Source: Phoronis australis
Taxonomy: Eukaryota; Phoronida; Phoronidae
Assembly: GCA_002633005.1 (NCBI GenBank)
Contig: NMRA01000037.1
Coordinates: 716,703-780,702 of the forward strand
Direction of reading: 5' to 3'
Length of the DNA: 64,000 nucleotides
In this document: piece after piece, positions 1 through 12,703 of the stretch
Numbering within the stretch: the first letter of the stretch is position 1
Layout of the letters: each line of letters begins with the position of its first letter
Notes under the pieces: model-generated
What the model saw: the letters and a program-made list of their open reading frames with translations, nothing else
The model's database searches: none
What the model was told of the DNA's origin: nothing
Position numbers and translations under genes: made by a program

Positions 1-546
1 AGTGTAAAGTCAACTACTGTGCCCTTCCTACAAACAACTAGAGGTATTTCAAACGAGAGCAATGTCTTTAGAATGTCCTTAAACTGAGAGTGGACTATTT
101 TAAATATTCTTATCCTTGTTTCTCCGATAATTTATTGTTCTCTTCTCCATGTATTTTTATAATAGACTGAGCTGGTGTTTTTTTATTTAACGACAAACAT
201 TCTTTTTGTCAAGTTATAGTTGATTGATCGAAATATTTTTTGTTAAATCATAAGAACACAATTAAAGGTTTAACGTATTAGACTGTCGTGTATGTTTGAA
301 TCTCGTTCTTGAGCACTCACTTACCCAATAGAATTCACATGAACAGTTTGAACGCCTTTCACATTTCTGAACAGTTTCTCGATTTCATTAACGACCAACG
401 ACTCGACCATTTTGTAAACGACGCTTAAGTTAAACGCCATCTCTGGTTTGTAAGGGATGTTCACTAACTTCAAAGACGAGCGAATAGTAGTCACTGGAAC
501 AGGAGTACTTATGTCAAACCGAAGCGGTAAATTTTACATGCTGAAC

Positions 547-757
547 CATGCACGCACCCAGCCTAAAATTGAGGGAGCTCGAAAATTCATGGGATACGTT
601 CAGAGCTATAAATTGTGCATTCGCCGAATTTTAGTAGTTCCTGCCTTTTTAGCGGACTCTTGTTTCGTTTTCTACTTTTTTCGGGGTCTTTATTTCTCTG
701 ATCAGGCGAATCTTTTTGTCCACTTCTCCAAACCGAGCCCCCCTGGGTGCGTGCATG
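547..757. repeat. MITE with CATGCACGCACCCAG terminal inverted repeats
   Basis: The left end (547-561) reads CATGCACGCACCCAG and the right end (743-757) is its exact reverse complement, giving a 211-bp element with perfect 15-bp termini. The sequences outside are TGAAC and TGAAT, a possible imperfect target duplication. Related ends occur at 1589, 12679 and 15232. It has no coding capacity; an apparent 103-codon reading frame across it is incidental. Confidence 0.75.
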
Positions 758-3525
758 TGAATTATTAGCACAGCAGATAATTCAACTTACAATCATTCAC
801 TGGATGAAACAAACACGAAATTTGGATGAGTAGCAGTTCGGGAAAGAGGTGCCAACCAGTCGAAATTCAAATGTGGTAACGAGTTTCTCAAATTATCAAG
901 ACAACAAAAATGCACTTAACATGACGTCTGTGCCGACGTTTTGGGGAAAATGACATTAGTCATTTCAGTTTGGGTGTGAAGACGTATTGTTTTTTTGACA
1001 AAAGCAGCAAAAATACTAACTTATGATTTCAACCTAAAACCCGTCTGTTACCTTGTAAATTCCTTATTCAGGCCGGAAGTGATTTTGGACTTGGAAGGAA
1101 CTGTCAGTTTGATTTTGGTTGATTGCATTCTAAGTACATAAAATGACCCGCCGGGTCACTCAAGTCAAATCATTGAGTTTGAATAAAGTAAGATACAAAT
1201 TGAGATCAATTTTATCAGGATAATTGGTGGTCGAGGCTTTTTCGGAGGTCTCCGATATTCAGACTCTTTCGAAAAGTCGTCGGTATTCAGGCACGTTTCA
1301 TAAAGGAAACAAAGGTTACGGTTTGGTGAAACTTGGAGGAGGCTTGTTTGGCCTCCGTTTGCTTAAGATTTTTCTCAGTAAAATACTTTTGTCAGCTACT
1401 TAGAAACGTTCCAACAAAGATTGGAGAAAATTTAGGTGTCTCCGTTATACATGGTTATACTTTTTTCTAAAATTTCTTCTAATTATCCGTTTTTTCAGTC
1501 GCAGAACGATAACCTTGGAGAGAGACAACTTCGAAAAAGTTAGAAATAGAGTCACAAATCAAGGTCTTGGAAAAAGGTCAACAAATAGCATGCGCGCACC
1601 CAGCCTTCAATATGGGGGGGCTCGAAATCTTGCCGTTGTGGACCTTTTGGTAACAAAAAGGCGGGCGGACTAAAAAAAAGAAAAGAAAACGGGGGCACAA
1701 CTGTGAATTGCGCGTTTGTGCTTGTTTAGGGGAGTTTTGTCTCATTTTCTCGGACCTTTTGTTTCTCGGAGGCGGACCTTTTTGCCCACTTTGCCAAATG
1801 GGGGGCTCGTTCGAACTCCTCGAACTGAAATAGTTTTGCCAAAGTTTGTGACTTAGTGAGAAGAGCCCTAATTCATTTTGGTTCATTATCAATTTTTTAT
1901 TACTTAGCAACCATTCAGTTCTCAACATTCAAATGAAATTATGTCTTTCAATCTTAACTTACCATTTTTCTCGGCGAGCAGCGTCTTGTTTTCTGTCAAA
2001 GTAACCGAAAGGAGACATGGATTATACGTGACAGGATAAACAAAGTGTATAAACGCCCTCAGTAACCATACACAGTGACCACATCAAAATTTTGGAAATG
2101 TAAACTTATACGTTTCTTCTAGTGGTGCTAAGAACATGCTTGTTTAACTAGTAGTTACAAACTAAAACGTATGCATTTTGTCGCATCTATTTGCACACCT
2201 CAGTTTGCACAAGAATGATACATTGTCTCTGCCTTGTATGACGTCACAATGCGAACACATTCACAACTGCTGAATTGGATGGTGCTACAACTAGTGATGC
2301 GCATTATTATTTTCAGGTGATAAGTTGGTTTCAAATATATATGTGGAATGCGTGATATCTCTCACATGTACCTGAATAACACTCAGTGCCTCACTGAACT
2401 TATTTTTACCGATTTCCTGTGGGCTTATTTTTGTTTTTAAGTTATCGCTCGTTGATGATCTCCACCAAGCTTTATGAAGACCTGTATACATCAGCGAACT
2501 TTCAGATTTCTGGTGAAATCGACACATTACAGGTTTTTCGTCACAATTTATGGAGAGCATGATATCTTACAGGATGTTAAAGATACTCCAAATATAGAGC
2601 ATGTTGATCACATCATAACTCTCTGACACGTCCATTGAGTGACCCCTGTAAAACTCTGTGTAATTGGTAGGCCTGCCTTCGGATTGACGTCTAATAAATT
2701 GCTATTTTTGTGAAGTTCGGGATAAGTGTTCGTATGGGTATTAGTATAGTGACGTCACACCACCGGGTGACGCATCGAGTAAAGCGTGAAATGTCTTCAT
2801 AAATTTGTTACAATGCTTGACATAGCAGGAAACCTGTGTATGGGCTGTTGGGACATTTTGGCCTAAATAAATAATTTATCGCCTTTAAACAGCCTTTTTA
2901 CATTCCTGATCGCTAACGAGTTTATTAAGGTGACCTGCGCGCCTTACGCGAATTGTGGTAATTGCGCCTCAGCCGGTAAATCGGTGAACTAAATCAGGAA
3001 GTGACGTCATTTTTTCATCGAGACTCAAGTGCGGAAGGCTTTTATTTGTTGCAGTGTACTGTTGTGTTCTAATTTATAAGCTTTATAAAGGATTGTATTG
3101 TGAGTGGACGGTATTTCACACTTTCCGGAAGGATCCGCTAGTTCATGGTCCAAGAATGGTAGGCAAATATCCGGCAAGCGCGAAATTTCTCTATTATCTC
3201 AACTTTTGACAAAATGAAAAACCCTCACTCCAAATCTTTTTATGAGCTAGACTTCTTCCCAACGTCGGCATTCCTGTTGGCTAGGAAATCTTTTCAGACT
3301 TATATTTAATAGGTCGCGTGATGTGAAATGTTTGCGGTCCACGTCAGTTTAATATCTATATACTTGTATTTTGCTGCCTTTGTGTTCAATTTATTTCAGT
3401 ACTAGCTAGCAGAGAGCATTTGGTTGACATGACCCATGAGATCAAGCCCGTGATGACTGATGTAATTTGTCAACAATAAAATACTATAGAACATTCCATA
3501 AGATTCCAGCATATTAACAATCAAT
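758..3525. other. Non-genic stretch
   Basis: Apart from the truncated MITE near 1.6-1.8 kb, I see no splice-supported exon, tRNA or rRNA. The sequence is AT-rich with short stop-limited frames on both strands. Confidence 0.6.
1589..1822. repeat. Truncated relative of the 547-757 MITE
   Basis: The left end at 1589-1603 is CATGCGCGCACCCAG, followed by a G-run and ctcgaa as in the 547-757 copy. The right side near 1797-1822 has ggggggctcg but lacks the closing GTGCGTGCATG, so the right terminus looks lost. The G-rich internal tract is shared with the copies beside the assembly gap. Confidence 0.5.
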
Positions 3526-3951
3526 GTAGAACCGTGGTCTGGAAGATTCTAGAGTCTGGTCTATGTGTGCATGTAGAATGATTGGGTAGATTCCGGAAAA
3601 TTTTAGATTGTGCTTGAATAGTTGAAAAATTGTGAGAGACTATAAATACCCAGGCACAGGTTCCTGTGAGCAGCGATCGAAATACCCGGTGGCTCGGGGC
3701 CAGTGGATTTGCAGCCGGGCCACTGAGTACACATGTAGGCCCCATGTGGATGTGGTCTCACTCAAGTAACTGGCCCGGCGGGTCAGCACATTTATTTGCT
3801 GAAGCTCGAGCACTGACTGTGAATCAGTTGAAGTTGAGCTAGAGCTGAAGTTGAGATAAAGTTACAATTGCGTTGCAGCTACAGCATCACTGGTTACAGT
3901 GTTAGCCAGTAGAGGCGGTGGATTGTTGAATCAACGAGTGTAGCTATTGCT
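3526..3951 (+). promoter_or_regulatory. TATA-box promoter or LTR-like segment
   Basis: A strong TATA motif (TATAAATA, about 3640-3647) is followed by roughly 300 bp without an ORF and a good 5' splice site (TTGCT|GTAAGT) at about 3951. Upstream are heat-shock-like imperfect GAAnnTTC blocks. The layout fits either a non-coding first exon or the U3-R part of a solo long terminal repeat. No downstream coding exon was found, so the gene it serves, if any, is unknown. Confidence 0.3.
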
Positions 3952-6900
3952 GTAAGTCATTGTCTCAGAAGTTCAGATCAAGTCAAGGCTTCGCAGCAGT
4001 GGCTGGAGCATAGAACAAACATTACGCAGGCCGTTTTGGTGGAGTAGATTTGTGAACGTACGGTGGACATGGGTAAAGGGATTAACCCGAACCAACCAGC
4101 CATCAGTATGTCATTGCAACGATAGCGATTAGCACCAGTCAGTGACAGCCTGCTCCCGGCACCCACCAACGGGGTAAAACGTAACAAACAGATTAAGATA
4201 AAGGCTTTTTACAAAAGTGTGTTGCCACATTGATTATTATTCACCTCGAAATAAAAGCAGGTCTCGTGCATATCCTCTATAGCCTTGCCCGTCGAAATCC
4301 AGCATGAGGCATTGGCGGCGCGGCACCGACTAAGTGAGGGCTGTGGGTCCCCTAGTCCACTAATGGTACACTTGCATGGCTGCGTTCCGTATACCCCAAA
4401 CAATCACTAAAAACGTTAGACTTAAAATCACGAAACAGTGAATTGCATCTCGATATCAAGATCACAGACCAAACGCTTCAGTGACTGCCGTTTTGCATGA
4501 TTAGGCTAGTAATGTCTCAAACACACTTGCAAACACTAATGTGATTTTGTGTGGACTTGCGTGATCGCACTTTTCACGCACGAAACTTGGTCGGGAACGC
4601 TGCGCAAATGGCACCGTGGAATTGAGACACACTGAGTACACGTGCTATTTATCTCGCGACGATTGCCACGTTTCTTTTCCCATAACCTCCTCAAATGAAA
4701 TTGCTGTTCATTTTACATCCAGCATTGCTATTGTTTTTGTTTTCATCGCTGAAGAATTCACAGTAAACGGTCCCATTGTATTTAACCTGGTTTTATCTTC
4801 AAGCGAACGCACCTGTTTTGTCTGCAATCACAAGCAATGGTATTGCCGCCCTGAAAATAAAATATATGTAATACTTGCAGAGGTACAAATGTTGTCAGTG
4901 TGGTAAGTGAACATGTTCATGGTGATGACTGCATCCCATTGTTTCTAAGATCTAGCGAAGTAGATTGCTGTCAGTGGAATGGGGGAAACGAGTGGAATAA
5001 CAGTGGAGGTGGAGCTCTGAGACAGTTCAACCCAACCGTGGCATACACTTAAGAGGAACACATGAAAATGAGGATTCCCAGTCTCCTCCAGCCTCCCCAT
5101 CTCCAAAATTCAAGTTTGTGATTTAATGTCTATTTGTGCGTGCGTGTGTGCATATCTGTTGTCGGTTCTATTGGTTGTCTCGGTTACAGGAGCTTAACCA
5201 AGTGCCTGTTACATTGGCAGACAGATACGACAGCACAGTCCAATGTCAGTTCATTTAAGTAGAAAGAAGACCAGGCAAGCGTTTGTTTTAAGTCAATTGA
5301 ACTGAAACAAGAATTAGAGGGTTTATTATTAGGGTTTGACTAGTGGTCTAGTGCTAAACAAGCAACAGATTTACAATTAGAATACAAGTGGAACATAATT
5401 TGACCCACATTTTTTCAATTCAAACCGGAAAAATAGGGCGTGCTCCTTTCAAAACGAAATAGATCGATTCACGTATTCCGTTGGCAACATTTACCTAGCG
5501 ACAAGTGTGTATTTTCGACAACAAACCTGGCGTGGTTGCCCACCGTAAATTAGGTTGGCATCAGTACGGTTTGTGTGCTAGCGATTTGGTTGTTGGATCC
5601 TGCTCTATGCCTCAATGATTGTGACATTCGATTAGAACTAATTCGAATACGACATGGGGTCAAGGAGCATGCATAAACGCCATTTTAAAATGATCGCTTG
5701 TTGTGGATTTTTACGTGGCAGTATCAAACGTCATTGGGAATGTGAATGTTTGTGATAGTCGAATGAACAGGGCAGAGGTCGGTTACTTTACAGTCAGGAC
5801 ACGTTTTATTACATTGATTCTGAAACATTGCCGAAATGCCTTCGAAAACATTTGGTTGAAAAAAATTCTCAAGGACAGACACCAACTACAAGAACTGTTG
5901 GCTTCACTATGGTCGAGTGTCTCAGAAAATGTGAGTGGAATGTTCCAAACGTTCAAGTAGATTTTAGGCATCCCACATCTGTTAGATAAAGTTTAAGACA
6001 AATCCAAAGAAGTGGCATCTCTGTGTACTCACTTGACGTAATACACGGGTTTCCCTGGCACCTTGTTATCGATTTTTACCCATTCAATCCTGTGGGCTGC
6101 GACTCCTGTAACAGTCACAAGAACGCGTTCACGGCAACACGTACACTTGCACGACTGGATACGAAAATGTTGTATCGGCGGTTGTTGATGACAAGGACAG
6201 GCGTTTCAAAGCCCGCCCTATAGACTGAAACTCGAGCATTTATGTCACAACGCTTCTAGATAGTGTTGCTATTGAACTTACCGGTACAGTGCAACAAGAC
6301 GGGAGGTTTTTGGCGCATTCACCGTCCTGTTGTACAGTGGCTGGGGGAGGGGAGTGTTCAAGGTTCGATTATACGCTGAGGCTGATATCAGAAAATTACT
6401 TTTCTCGCCATTAGTACCCTTTAAAAGAGAAGATAACTAGCAGCACGCAGAAGTCCTACTTACCAACTTCGTGGTTGCAGTAACTCAACCAGATTATACA
6501 GATAACAGCGAAGTTCAACATTATACATTTAAAAAATCTTTTCAACAGCAATGATGTGGTGATGACATAAAATGAAACGCAAATGTAAAGAATCTGTCGT
6601 TTGTGACGTAACGCTCTCTTTTTTTGCATCCTCATACTTGAAAGTAAATAAAAATCTGTTTAAAATACATGTTAACTGGTATAACACAACATTGAAAATA
6701 AAGAAAACTGCATTAGTAAATGTCAGTATTGAATATGAAAAACATGCAACAATTAGTTTGAAATGACATGTTTCGAGACCTGATGAAGTTGACAATGCAG
6801 AAGATGGTAAAATATTTATTAAAAGACACAATCTTTCGACCCTAATTGGTGCGTCGCTTCATCAGGTATTGATAAAAAATGGCGCGAAAGGCTTTCTTGT

Positions 6901-7977
6901 ATCAAACTGTTCAAATCTACAAAGAGAGAAATTGAAAAATGGAAAGGAAGTGGGAATGGCTAGTGTGGCCCATGTCGCCGTTCTTGTTGGTGTTGAAGAA
7001 CAAAATCATTGAGATTTCTATAATTCTCCATGGTGTGTGTGTTGATAAGATCCTCAATAAACATAAAGCAAAAATCGAACATCTAACTACAACTTACTTG
7101 TGTAAGCAATCAGATTAGGTTCAGTAGCAAAACTTCATCAGGAGCAGTAACACCAGTAGCAGTTATGGCGATTTTGCATGCGTTTGTCGTGTCGGACAGT
7201 TTTGTTTGCGCCACACGGTCCTCAGCCATGCAGTGTACACTGTGACTGCTTTTGCGAACAGCACGGTCTAGATTTCCCAAAGTTTTTGCGCGTTGAAATT
7301 TCGCTTAAAACTTGTCCGCCAGACTGACTTTGTAATTTATTTTACTTTCATATTTTTCTACCGTTTATCGTCACACTTTATGAATTTACGTACATAGGTG
7401 TGGCTGTAGCAATACGGCCTTCCTTTGTTTTGGACAAACATTCTGCAGCGCAAGTGCGTCTCCTAAGTAAGGCTTTCGAATTGGTTGAAAATTCCGGTAA
7501 GGTGACTTCACGTGTATTTGTGTGTTCAGATTGGACGAGAAAGTGCACGTTGGCGCATTTTATGGGAACGTTGCCTTTTTGAAGGCCTTGACTTGTTTAT
7601 TTACTATAAAAGATATCATGAACATTTTCAGCCGATTTCTAAAAAAATGATGAATAAAAATATCGGTTCGTCAAACGGGGAAGTGGCGACACACTTTGAG
7701 AAAATTCGAAAACGTCAACCGGCTGGTACTATGCGTTCGGTAGCTACAAGGTGTACAATTGCGACAAAAGCTATCTTCTTCATTTTTATGACTTCCAGTG
7801 ATTCGCGAGACTTGGATGACTTGCATATTCGCGAGTTAATTGCGACCTCAGAACACAACTTGGTCCGCGTTAAGCAAAATTCCCTCGTGTTTACTTCCTC
7901 ACAGCGTCGCTTTTCCGCTTTTGATATTTCGTTGCACTTGCTGGACTTCGACGGTTTCGCAGGATCAACTACAATCT
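3952..7977. other. Non-genic stretch
   Basis: No supportable gene. A short inverted pair CCTGATGAAG / CTTCATCAGG lies near 6779-6866, of a kind often seen in retroelement tails. Reading frames of up to about 100 codons at 4616, 5703, 6529 and 7512 have no recognisable domains or matching splice partners. Confidence 0.55.
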
Positions 7978-8332
7978 TTCACAGTGCTACGAAAGGTAGC
8001 ACTGTTGAATGTTGATTATCTTGGCTACTCATTGCTTAAAGTAATGAAATCGACGTCATAACATTCAGTCATTCCTATTAGTTGAAATCTGGGAAACCCT
8101 TTCTCTGTTTAGTGTTACGTATAGTATGGCGACCACATTTGACTTGAATAGTTGCAATTTATTAAAACGGGCAGTTATCAAAGTAAACAAAACCAAGAGA
8201 ACCCCGATCCCGTGGCTGAGTCCAAACAAGTACAGTACATAGAAGGCGTGTGCTAGTGGTAGTCATGTGATCGATAAACTTCAGACCAAGCATGCGCATA
8301 GATTCCCACACACGGAATTCCGTGTGTCGGTC
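7978..8332 (+). repeat. Hairpin-ended repeat, copy 1 (5' part)
   Basis: It opens with a perfect 10-bp stem ACAGTGCTAC (7981-7990) / GTAGCACTGT (7996-8005) around a 5-base loop. The following 300 bp closely match 9912-10260. The copy is interrupted at 8333 by a different 660-bp repeat and resumes at 8993, where it aligns with 10330-10386. Confidence 0.75.
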
Positions 8333-8992
8333 AGGAGGCACGTCTGAACAGTTCTCATAGGGATTTGCCTATCAGAACACACGTCAATGTACTCTTCACC
8401 CTTTCTTTACTCTGTCAAAAACTGCATGCAAATAAAGAAAAGTTTTGAGTCATTTCACATCACAAGCCCTACAGATGAGCACAGAAACTTTGTACTCTCT
8501 TGTATTTTTTACCCTTTCACTCCCACTGGAAACCAAGCTGAGCTAAGAAAAATAAGGACAAAAAATGCAAAATCGGCTCTTTTCACCCTAAAATCACTAC
8601 TCTACCCTGCCGATGCTCGACTAAAGCCAACATTAGATTCCGAAAGCAAATTTCCTACCGATTCCAAAAATGTGGTACAAAAGTACTGTCAACCAACTAG
8701 TTTTTTTGCAAATCTGGCTTGTTTGAGGGCTACCGGAAATCGCGGCCAATTTCTCAGTTGCTACACAGCAATGCACAATTGCAACAGGGGGCCACCATCT
8801 TGAAGAAGAGTTCAGCTACAGCCGAGAAAGTGGCCTTTTTTCATTCTCACCAAATACAAACAAACCACATTCACTGAGCCTACGTGCAACGCCCACCTAC
8901 AAAATGCCCCCCGAAACTTGGCCTACCCCAAAATTTTAATATTTTGGAGTGCAAATTGGCCGCGGCCGCAGCCTAACTATTCAGTGCCACCT
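8333..8992 (+). repeat. 660-bp repeat with AGG(A/T)GGCAC termini, copy 1
   Basis: Begins AGGAGGCAC and ends GTGCCACCT, short inverted termini, next to a right-hand CGCGGCCGC tract. A second copy of exactly the same length lies at 40722-41381 and agrees over nearly all of its length. It is inserted into the hairpin-ended repeat that continues on both sides. The 138-codon frame at 8387-8803 is a by-product of the repeat: its related frame in the second copy covers only part of it. I found no convincing target-site duplication. Confidence 0.8.
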
Positions 8993-9048
8993 CATCATGT
9001 TTCCACAAGAACACTTTTCATAGGTGGCGCTGTGTCAGAGGGTAAGGA
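8993..9048 (+). repeat. Hairpin-ended repeat, copy 1 (3' part)
   Basis: Resumes with catcatg...tttccacaag and ends GGTGGCGCTGTGTCAGAGGG, matching 10330-10386 of the second copy. This shows that the 660-bp element inserted into an older repeat. Confidence 0.65.
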
Positions 9049-9389
9049 TTAATCGACATCTGGTTGTTTTTAAAGACGAAAGTCCTCACCAAGAACCAAT
9101 CTGATGTCTTAGCCCGTTCACGCGGCGGAACCAGCAACGTTAATCAAGTGTTACCATTGTGGATGGTGTGTATTTATGATTAGCTGCAAGACGGATTCGA
9201 GCCCACTACTTGTACCCGTTCACTGCCCAGAACTGAAAGCCAAGCGTATTTAACTGAACAAAGGTCACCGGCTTCGATGTCATTCAATTTCATATCGTGT
9301 GAATCCAACGTCGGTAATCGACGATTTCTAATCAAAAATCGCAAAAACAACAGATTGTGATGTTCTACACTAGAAACTCAGGTCATACT

Positions 9390-9455
9390 CAGCTTAATAA
9401 TTTCAAGAAGTCAATTCAACTATAATCCCCAAAAGTGTGATTTTTTGTCGTAAAA
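9390..9455 (+). repeat. Fragment of the piggyBac-like (TTAA) MITE family
   Basis: Shares the core taataattTCAAGAAGTC...TCAACTATAATCC...TCGTAAAAC with 41695-41880 and 50817-50986. The ends have decayed. Confidence 0.5.
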
Positions 9456-9554
9456 CCGATTGAATTCCCTTTTCCATTGTTTGCCCAACAAAATGGACAT
9501 TTATCAGGGAGTGTCACAGAAGTTCCCGAACAAAAACCTAGCCCATTCGGAACA

Positions 9555-9640
9555 TCTCAGATATTTTCGTAGCCTGAAATTAACCCTCGTAGATGTTCCA
9601 TATCTGCGCATGTGCAGACTTTCATCACAACAGCAAGTCG
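9555..9640 (+). repeat. Dispersed repeat fragment shared with 39876-39960
   Basis: The blocks TATTTTCGTAGCCTGAA and TCTGCGCATGTGC recur in inverted orientation at 39876-39935. Family unknown. Confidence 0.45.
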
Positions 9641-9911
9641 TGTGACTCTCAGTCGAATGCGTTGCGATTCCGCTGTCAAGAAAGGTTTAAACAGGATTTA
9701 ATGGTACATCAGGAAGTAAACTAAGAGTTCGGATTGCCCGTCGGGTGCGTTTTGAGACTTACTTGAAAAAAGCCATGATTTTAGCCGTCCCTGCACTAAA
9801 CCCATTTGCTTTAATGATGTTCGCACACGCGCAACTATGAAACACCTCCGAGGAATGATTTGAGTCAACGGAAATATCCGAGTTCTCGGTGTTCCGATGG
9901 CACGTACACTC

Positions 9912-10386
9912 TTTCACAGTACTACGAGAGGTAGCACTGTGGGATTGTTGGTTAACATGACTTCTCATTGGTTAAAGTAATGAAACCGACGTCATAACAT
10001 TCAGTCGTTCCCATTGGTTGAAATCTGGCGAACCCCTTTCAGTTTACTGTTACGTCTTTGATTTGAATAGTTGCAATTTGTTAAAACGGCAGTGATTAAA
10101 GTAAACAAAATCAAGGGAACCCCGATCCAATGGTTTAAGTCCAAACAAGTACAGCGCATACACGAAAAGGCGTGTGTAAGTGGTGACGATGTGATCGGTA
10201 TACTTCCGACCAAGGCATGCGCACTGATGCCCGTGTGTCGTTCGTTATCATGTCTTTCCACATACCCTGAGAAGTCATGTTAAACAAAATTCCACAGTGC
10301 TACCTTTCGTACCACAGAAAAAGAGTGTAGTTTCCACAAGGCCACATTTCAATATGCATGTTGGTGGCGCTGTGCCAGAGGGTAGG
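9912..10386 (+). repeat. Hairpin-ended repeat, copy 2 (uninterrupted)
   Basis: The left hairpin (9915-9941) and a related inverted copy at 10292-10317 (CACAGTGCTACC...) bracket about 380 bp homologous to 7978-8332. Homology to copy 1 continues past the right hairpin to GGTGGCGCTGTGCCAGAGGG, so the true unit may extend to 10386. Each terminus is itself nearly palindromic. Confidence 0.75.
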
Positions 10387-10925
10387 TTGCACGCGGCCAC
10401 CGCGCAGTTTCTCGGAAGTAACGTACGCATAAACATCAGATTAATGCTTCATTTTGAGGTATTTTAGCTCGACTCATGTACAAAAAGTGCCAAAACACAC
10501 GTATGCGCCCTTAGCTGTATTTACTTTAAAAATTCAAAATGAACTAAAGCCATTTCTTTTCAAAAACCTAGTGTTTCGTTTACATTAATTCGTTGTGAAA
10601 TCCTAACCTAGATTCGTCTTTTGATATCTCAGCAATTCAAAGGACACCCGTCTATCACGTAATTAGCCTGTGGCCACTTGAAGTCACGTGACGACAGAAC
10701 TTTTTAAATGCGTTGTTGAACAGTTTTGAATAAGATCTTAAAGAAAGTTATGAAAATTGAATATAGTTATGGCGATTTTTTGCGACAACGCTTGGGGACG
10801 ACAGATGGCATAAGAGTATGCCGCATTGAATCACCACTTCATTTCACGTGGAAAAAAGACGTAAGCAAACATACTTGGAACACATTATCATCGCTCAGTC
10901 TTTGATTAACGTAATTGGTGGCAGA

Positions 10926-12703
10926 ACTCAGTTTGATTATAAGTTGTGTACACTCTTTAGTATGGTGAATTCTATTTGATTAAATAATTGGCACGTTTTA
11001 AAAGCAAATGAGTGTTTAATTCTGCACGTAGACTTTCTGTTTACGATAGTTTCACAGTGGCTGTCACCATGGCCACTGTTTATTTCTTGTTTACTTAACT
11101 TTACAAGAAAGAAAGAAAAATCAAATTAAATGTGGAATCGTTTCAATCCAAATCGCCGGCTATGTTTACACTGCTAATGGTCTATAGTAGACAACATAAA
11201 CGTAAATAAAGAGTGTAAACTTGGTTCCATTTGATTGCGCGCACTCATTTTCCGAAAGTCGTCTTAGAAATGGAACCTTATCAACAAAAATCAATTACTT
11301 TTTCGGAAATTCGAATTTCAAAAAATGGTGCTACCATTCAACCTTCTGTAATATTTTACATTTGCGACAATGAACGAATTTTTTGTAAACAATATCGTGA
11401 CATTCCTATAAACTGTATTTTCCCATGTCTAGACCACTGATCTTTTCCTGAGCAGTTTTGCATATATGTGCCAGGAGAAATGGGGTCGCACGGGTTGTCT
11501 TTTCTTCAGAAGGTTCAGTTCCACTAGGAACAAGACAGAGTCAACTAAGCGTTGTTTCGCAGTATTTACTGAAAAACTGGGTTTGATGATATTTGCAATA
11601 CGGTTTTAAAAGATGAGGTTCTTGTTCTGTCTTTATAAAGTCGTTTGCTTTTCAATGAAAATTTTCGTACATGACGATACCTCAAAGAATTTAAAATGAC
11701 GCCAAATTACGCATTTCATATTAACAGTACATATGAATTGTAGATAACCCTAAACAGAATTTATTTTGCTGTGTAACTGCACAGCTTATTTCAATATTGG
11801 TCGCTTGTATGCATGCACACGCAAAGTGGGATCTTCCGCCATGATAGCGGGCTGTCAATCACACAGCTTATGATAAGAGAGAGCAGGTATTGGGGAATAT
11901 CGACGAAATTATTGGTTTCGTAACCGTTACGTAAGCTGTGTGCAGCTTTGTTTAGTGTGTCTCCTTATCAACATCAAGTCGTACCCGTTATGTCTCGTCG
12001 CCTGCACCCAGCGTTGCTATGACGTCATTATCAATGAGTCGACAAATTGTTCTGGATGATAAAAGTATTACAGGTGTTAAATGAATACACAAAATTTTGA
12101 TAACCAGTTTTTGATTAGCCTGTTTAAACCAATATGAAAATACGTGGCATTCCAATTTCTATAAATATACCTTGAGAAAGTGACAACTTTATGGTGCGAT
12201 AAGATACGTTTATCAATTTTACCGACTCGTTTAAGTGTTCAGTTGTCAAATGAAGACGACCTTCCGTTTCGTATCGCCAGTTCAATAGGTGCACTTTGAT
12301 CAGCTTTATACACCGCCTTTGTTCATATGTAACTGCTTTGTTGTTTTTGTTTTTATTGTTGATTTGTTGTTGTTGCTGTTGTTTCTGTTGTCGTTGTTCA
12401 AAAAGGTGACACAACACTGTGCGATGTTTTAGTGCACGCCCGTCGCTACAGCTGATTAGTATTCACGTTTTTATATGAGGCCGTCGTTACAATAGTTTTT
12501 TGCATTTCCTCGTCTTTTTCCCACAGGTAAAATATATTGATACGAGTAACATAAAAATCCATATGTTAACAAAACGGTTTGTCTTTTCAACTACAAATAA
12601 TAATCCTGGTCAGTTTGAAAAAAAGGTTATTCAGGACCTTGTTGACCATTCTGCGTTGTTAGCCAAATATCTACAAAGCATGCGCGCACCCGGGGGGGGG
12701 GGG
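10926..12703 (+). repeat. 1.78-kb duplicated segment, copy 1
   Basis: Collinear with 13469-15252 throughout, differing by scattered substitutions and small indels (a few percent). It ends in CATGCGCGCACCC plus a G-run at 12679-12703, where the assembly enters a run of N. It contains no intact ORF; a GTT/GCT-rich microsatellite lies near 12340-12400. It could be a tandem duplication or two haplotypes joined end to end. Confidence 0.9.

Noticed and set aside
6779-6866. CCTGATGAAG / CTTCATCAGG inverted pair, with a similar GACGAAGG motif near 33613
   Set aside because: Short motifs of this type recur in many invertebrate retroelement tails; too little surrounding homology to call an element.
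7512-8015. 167-codon plus-strand frame, the longest uninterrupted frame outside the genes and gap
   Set aside because: It has no recognisable domain or signal, and its end runs into the hairpin-ended repeat at 7978.
8387-8803. 138-codon frame with a related frame at 41056-41328
   Set aside because: The similarity is that of the 660-bp repeat; the second copy keeps only part of the frame and is frame-broken elsewhere.
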